From an uncultured Bacteroidales bacterium (GTDB taxonomy: Bacteria; Bacteroidota; Bacteroidia; Bacteroidales; Bacteroidaceae), in assembly GCA_902775375.1 (NCBI GenBank), contig CACYLU010000005.1, forward strand, positions 79,324 to 143,323: a DNA stretch of 64,000 bases, given 5' to 3'. A program made the translations under genes and the position numbers. Under the pieces are notes generated by a model. It worked only from the letters and a program-made list of their open reading frames with translations. It did not search any database and had not been told where the DNA came from. Numbering within the stretch: the first letter of the stretch is position 1; the number at the start of each line of letters is the position of its first letter. Of this stretch, positions 61,947 through 64,000 are shown piece by piece.

Positions 61947-63380
61947 TTATTTCCAGCTATACGAAACCACAGCCTTAGCAGGCAATTCTGCTACGAAAGC
62001 TGCATTACCGTTTAAGGAAATATTAACTTGTTGGGCCTCACCACGATTGCTGACCACCAAACCATAAGAACCATCAGGATTGATGAAAGCTGCATAAGCA
62101 AGACCGTCTACAGCCTCTTCGTTTGTAGCTATTCGATAAGCACCAGGCTTTGCTGCCACACTCATATGCGCCATAGCGTAGAAATGGGAGTTGCGGGTGA
62201 TGGTGGTATAATCTGTATTATCGATATCCACTACCCCATAACAAGTAGCACAAGCCCCTTCACCACGATGGGGACCACGATCGTTGTCAAGCATCAGGTT
62301 CCATACTATCGACCCTCTGCACCAACCGTTTACCGTAGCCAAACCAAGTTGCTCGACATCACGCAAAAGTGATTTCTCCAAATCCCTCCCGTTATTCCAT
62401 GTTCCAATACTTGCTTCACTGAACACTAGTTCTTTATCTGGTGCCTCTCGTTGTATAAGAAGTAATTCTGAAGGGCTCCCCCCATAGTTGTGGTAAGCTG
62501 CACCAGCAAAAAACCTGGCAGCATCAGCATCCTCATAGATGTGCAAGGGATATTGCCTTTGGTCTGGCATGTTATCATAGTTGTAGTTATGGTCGAAGGC
62601 ATATATCTTTACAGCCAAATCAGCTTTACGGAATGCAGGACCTAATGCCTGTTTCACAAAAGCTTGCTGCTCTTTCCAACCCATAAACAAAGAAGCTGAG
62701 TTGCCACGATTTAATGGTTCGTTCTGAGGTGTCACACAATAGATAGGCACCCCAGCTTGTTGCATAGCCTGTATCCAAAGTACAAAATAATGGGCATAAT
62801 CTTCATAGCAAGCAGGATTAAGCTGTCCACCTGTCCATGAGTCATAAGGTACAGGTTCATCTAGACTTTTCACTTTCATCCATTTCGGACAAGTCCACGG
62901 AGTACCCATGATTTTCAGTGCAGGATTAATGGAAAGAATCTCCTTCAATGCAGGAATCACATATTTGGTTTCTTCTATTGTCAAACCAAAATGTTCAATA
63001 CCTGGTTCGTCACAAAGAGTATATTCACTCAGAGAGAAATCAGAACAACCAATGCTCACTCTCACATAACTGAAACCATACTTGTCAGGAGAAAAAGTTT
63101 CCTCTAGAAATGCATGTCTTGCTTCAGCAGGCATTAACGACAAATTATAGGCAGTAGAGCCCGTAATAGCAGCACCGAATCCATCGATTTCCTGATAGCG
63201 AATGGAGGAGTTGATTTGTATCTCAGGCAATCCTGTTTTAGAGATGCCTTTTGTGGTTTGTCCCTTTGTCATGTCTAATGATCGTGTAACGTCTGTAGCA
63301 TAGCTCAATACTTGTTGAGCCAAAGAAATACGACAAAACAGCACCAAACACAATCCAATTAATATCAGCCTCTTATTCAT
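61947..63380 (-). CDS. GH30 glucosylceramidase-type glycoside hydrolase
   Basis: A 477-residue secreted protein (signal peptide MNKRLILIGLCLVLFCRISLAQ). Family 30 signatures: EIDGFGAAITGSTAYNLSLM, SYVRVSIGCSDFSLSEYT, the acid/base Glu in CVTPQNEPLNRGN and the nucleophile Glu in ELVFSEASIGTW. A C-terminal beta-sandwich completes it. GH30 members cleave beta-glucosides, beta-1,6-glucan or xylan; glucosylceramidase or beta-1,6-glucanase is likely. It is first in a unit with glycerate kinase. Confidence 0.93.
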   Translation of the reverse strand: MNKRLILIGLCLVLFCRISLAQQVLSYATDVTRSLDMTKGQTTKGISKTGLPEIQINSSIRYQEIDGFGAAITGSTAYNLSLMPAEARHAFLEETFSPDKYGFSYVRVSIGCSDFSLSEYTLCDEPGIEHFGLTIEETKYVIPALKEILSINPALKIMGTPWTCPKWMKVKSLDEPVPYDSWTGGQLNPACYEDYAHYFVLWIQAMQQAGVPIYCVTPQNEPLNRGNSASLFMGWKEQQAFVKQALGPAFRKADLAVKIYAFDHNYNYDNMPDQRQYPLHIYEDADAARFFAGAAYHNYGGSPSELLLIQREAPDKELVFSEASIGTWNNGRDLEKSLLRDVEQLGLATVNGWCRGSIVWNLMLDNDRGPHRGEGACATCYGVVDIDNTDYTTITRNSHFYAMAHMSVAAKPGAYRIATNEEAVDGLAYAAFINPDGSYGLVVSNRGEAQQVNISLNGNAAFVAELPAKAVVSYSWK

Positions 63381-63404
63381 ATCTTTTTAAATGATTGATT
63401 TAAT

Positions 63405-63440
63405 AAAGAAAGCTCCTCAATTTAAGGAGGAGCTTCCTGT
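63405..63440 (-). terminator. Terminator after the C-glycoside deglycosidase-like gene
   Basis: A 9-bp stem (63410-63418 with 63427-63435), followed on the minus strand by CTTTATTA. The T-tract is weak. Confidence 0.6.
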
Positions 63441-63460
63441 AATTCCCTTCACACTTTCGC

Positions 63461-63901
63461 CTAGACGATGAGTAGTCGGCGAGTGTTGTGAATATGTCCG
63501 AACTCAACCAGATAAACGGTTTCTTCCTTATCGGGTTGCATCAGTTCTTCCATGATAGGTGGCATGTATGAGTGCGTACAAGCATAGCTGTACTTCAGAT
63601 CATGATACCCCTGCTTCAAGCCACCGGGTTTGTCAACAATCAGTGTAACCAGTTCCAGTGGATTCCAATGTACATTACCAGACTTCAGCATCTCCTGCCA
63701 AGTATAGTCGGAACCATTCAAGCGCCACAAGATATGGTCTTTGGTGATTTCCTCACCATCTACTACAATGGAGCCAACCTTCACCTGGCTCAAGAAAACG
63801 CCTCTATAATAAGGCAGACGAATTTTCAGCTGGAAACCTGTTACCTTACCTCCTTCGCTGATATTCCTAAATCCTACAGATTGTATAACTTGTTTCTCCA
63901 T
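63461..63901 (-). CDS. C-glycoside deglycosidase beta-subunit-like protein (DUF6379)
   Basis: A 146-residue beta-rich protein. The pattern GFQLKIRLPYYRGVFLSQVK, VDGEEITKDHILWRLNGSDY and KPGGLKQGYHDLKYSYACTH matches the small beta subunit of C-glycoside deglycosidases, which split C-linked sugars from flavonoids together with a sugar-isomerase-like alpha subunit. The partner would be expected upstream, outside the window. No signal peptide. The family call is from pattern memory. Confidence 0.65.
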   Translation of the reverse strand: MEKQVIQSVGFRNISEGGKVTGFQLKIRLPYYRGVFLSQVKVGSIVVDGEEITKDHILWRLNGSDYTWQEMLKSGNVHWNPLELVTLIVDKPGGLKQGYHDLKYSYACTHSYMPPIMEELMQPDKEETVYLVEFGHIHNTRRLLIV

Positions 63902-64000
63902 ACCCTAAAATCCGCAACTATCATCCAATACACGATTAAGGGTAGATTTATGAGTCGTTAGTAGCAGCTTTCAGTAAAAAGCAACAGCACAACATCAATA
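63902..64000. other. Window end without a supported gene
   Basis: The last 99 bases hold the upstream region of the minus-strand gene at 63461-63901. No start or end of another gene can be supported. Confidence 0.5.

Overview
The window is chromosomal DNA from a Bacteroidales bacterium, most likely a gut or rumen Prevotella-like species. The evidence is the protein families (GldE, YgiQ, RNase G, LptC, two HU-family proteins, DUF4105, DUF3810, the smalltalk protein), many PUL-type secreted glycosidases, A-rich start regions in place of Shine-Dalgarno sites, and recurring Bacteroidetes promoters (TTTG about 19 nt upstream of TAnnTTTG). I see no tRNA, rRNA or CRISPR array. Family names are from memory of the families; no database search was run.

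Layout. 1-4.9 kb (+): a metallo-beta-lactamase-fold hydrolase cut by the window edge, a type B carboxylesterase and a GH78 rhamnosidase. 4.9-12.9 kb (-): a beta-propeller protein, then an envelope cluster in transcription order outer-membrane beta-barrel, TPR protein, LptC, CorC-type CBS protein, PpiD-like foldase. 13.0-20.8 kb (+): DUF4105/Lnb-type lipoprotein acyltransferase candidate, an alkaline-phosphatase-fold protein without its catalytic residues, SecA, a lipoprotein and a small acidic protein. 20.8-25.9 kb (-): a fructan/sucrose operon (DAACS symporter, GH32, sugar MFS permease, fructokinase). 26.0-28.7 kb (-): ValS. 28.9-31.4 kb (+): an SGNH hydrolase with a subtilisin-propeptide-like tail, MurQ and a lipoprotein.

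31.4-41.4 kb is an accessory region, visibly AT-rich in much of its length. It begins with small orphan genes and a repeat-rich intergenic stretch, then HU plus smalltalk. Next comes a minus-strand defence operon: XRE regulator, DinD, an unknown 226-residue protein, a fused two-domain D12 adenine methyltransferase resembling M.FokI, an HNH nuclease, a DpnA-like methyltransferase and a GIY-YIG/DUF4357 protein. Copies of a TTACCCACTTACCCACTT-type repeat lie on both sides of this region.

41.6-50.6 kb is core genome: DUF3810 putative metalloprotease, MazG, SulP transporter, GldE, SSB, MutY, HU, a 29-residue bS22/mS38-like ribosomal protein and RNase G. 50.6-53.8 kb (-) holds four genes each overlapping the next by 4 bp (nucleotidyltransferase, ATP-grasp, CDP-alcohol phosphatidyltransferase, HAD phosphatase) that look like a pathway for a polar lipid headgroup. 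53.9-64 kb holds a PatB-type C-S lyase, YgiQ, Mfd, glycerate kinase, GH30 and a C-glycoside deglycosidase beta-subunit-like protein.

The most promising unusual items are the seven-gene restriction island with three methyltransferase domains, the four-gene lipid-headgroup operon, the SGNH-I9 fusion next to MurQ, and the inactive phosphatase beside SecA.
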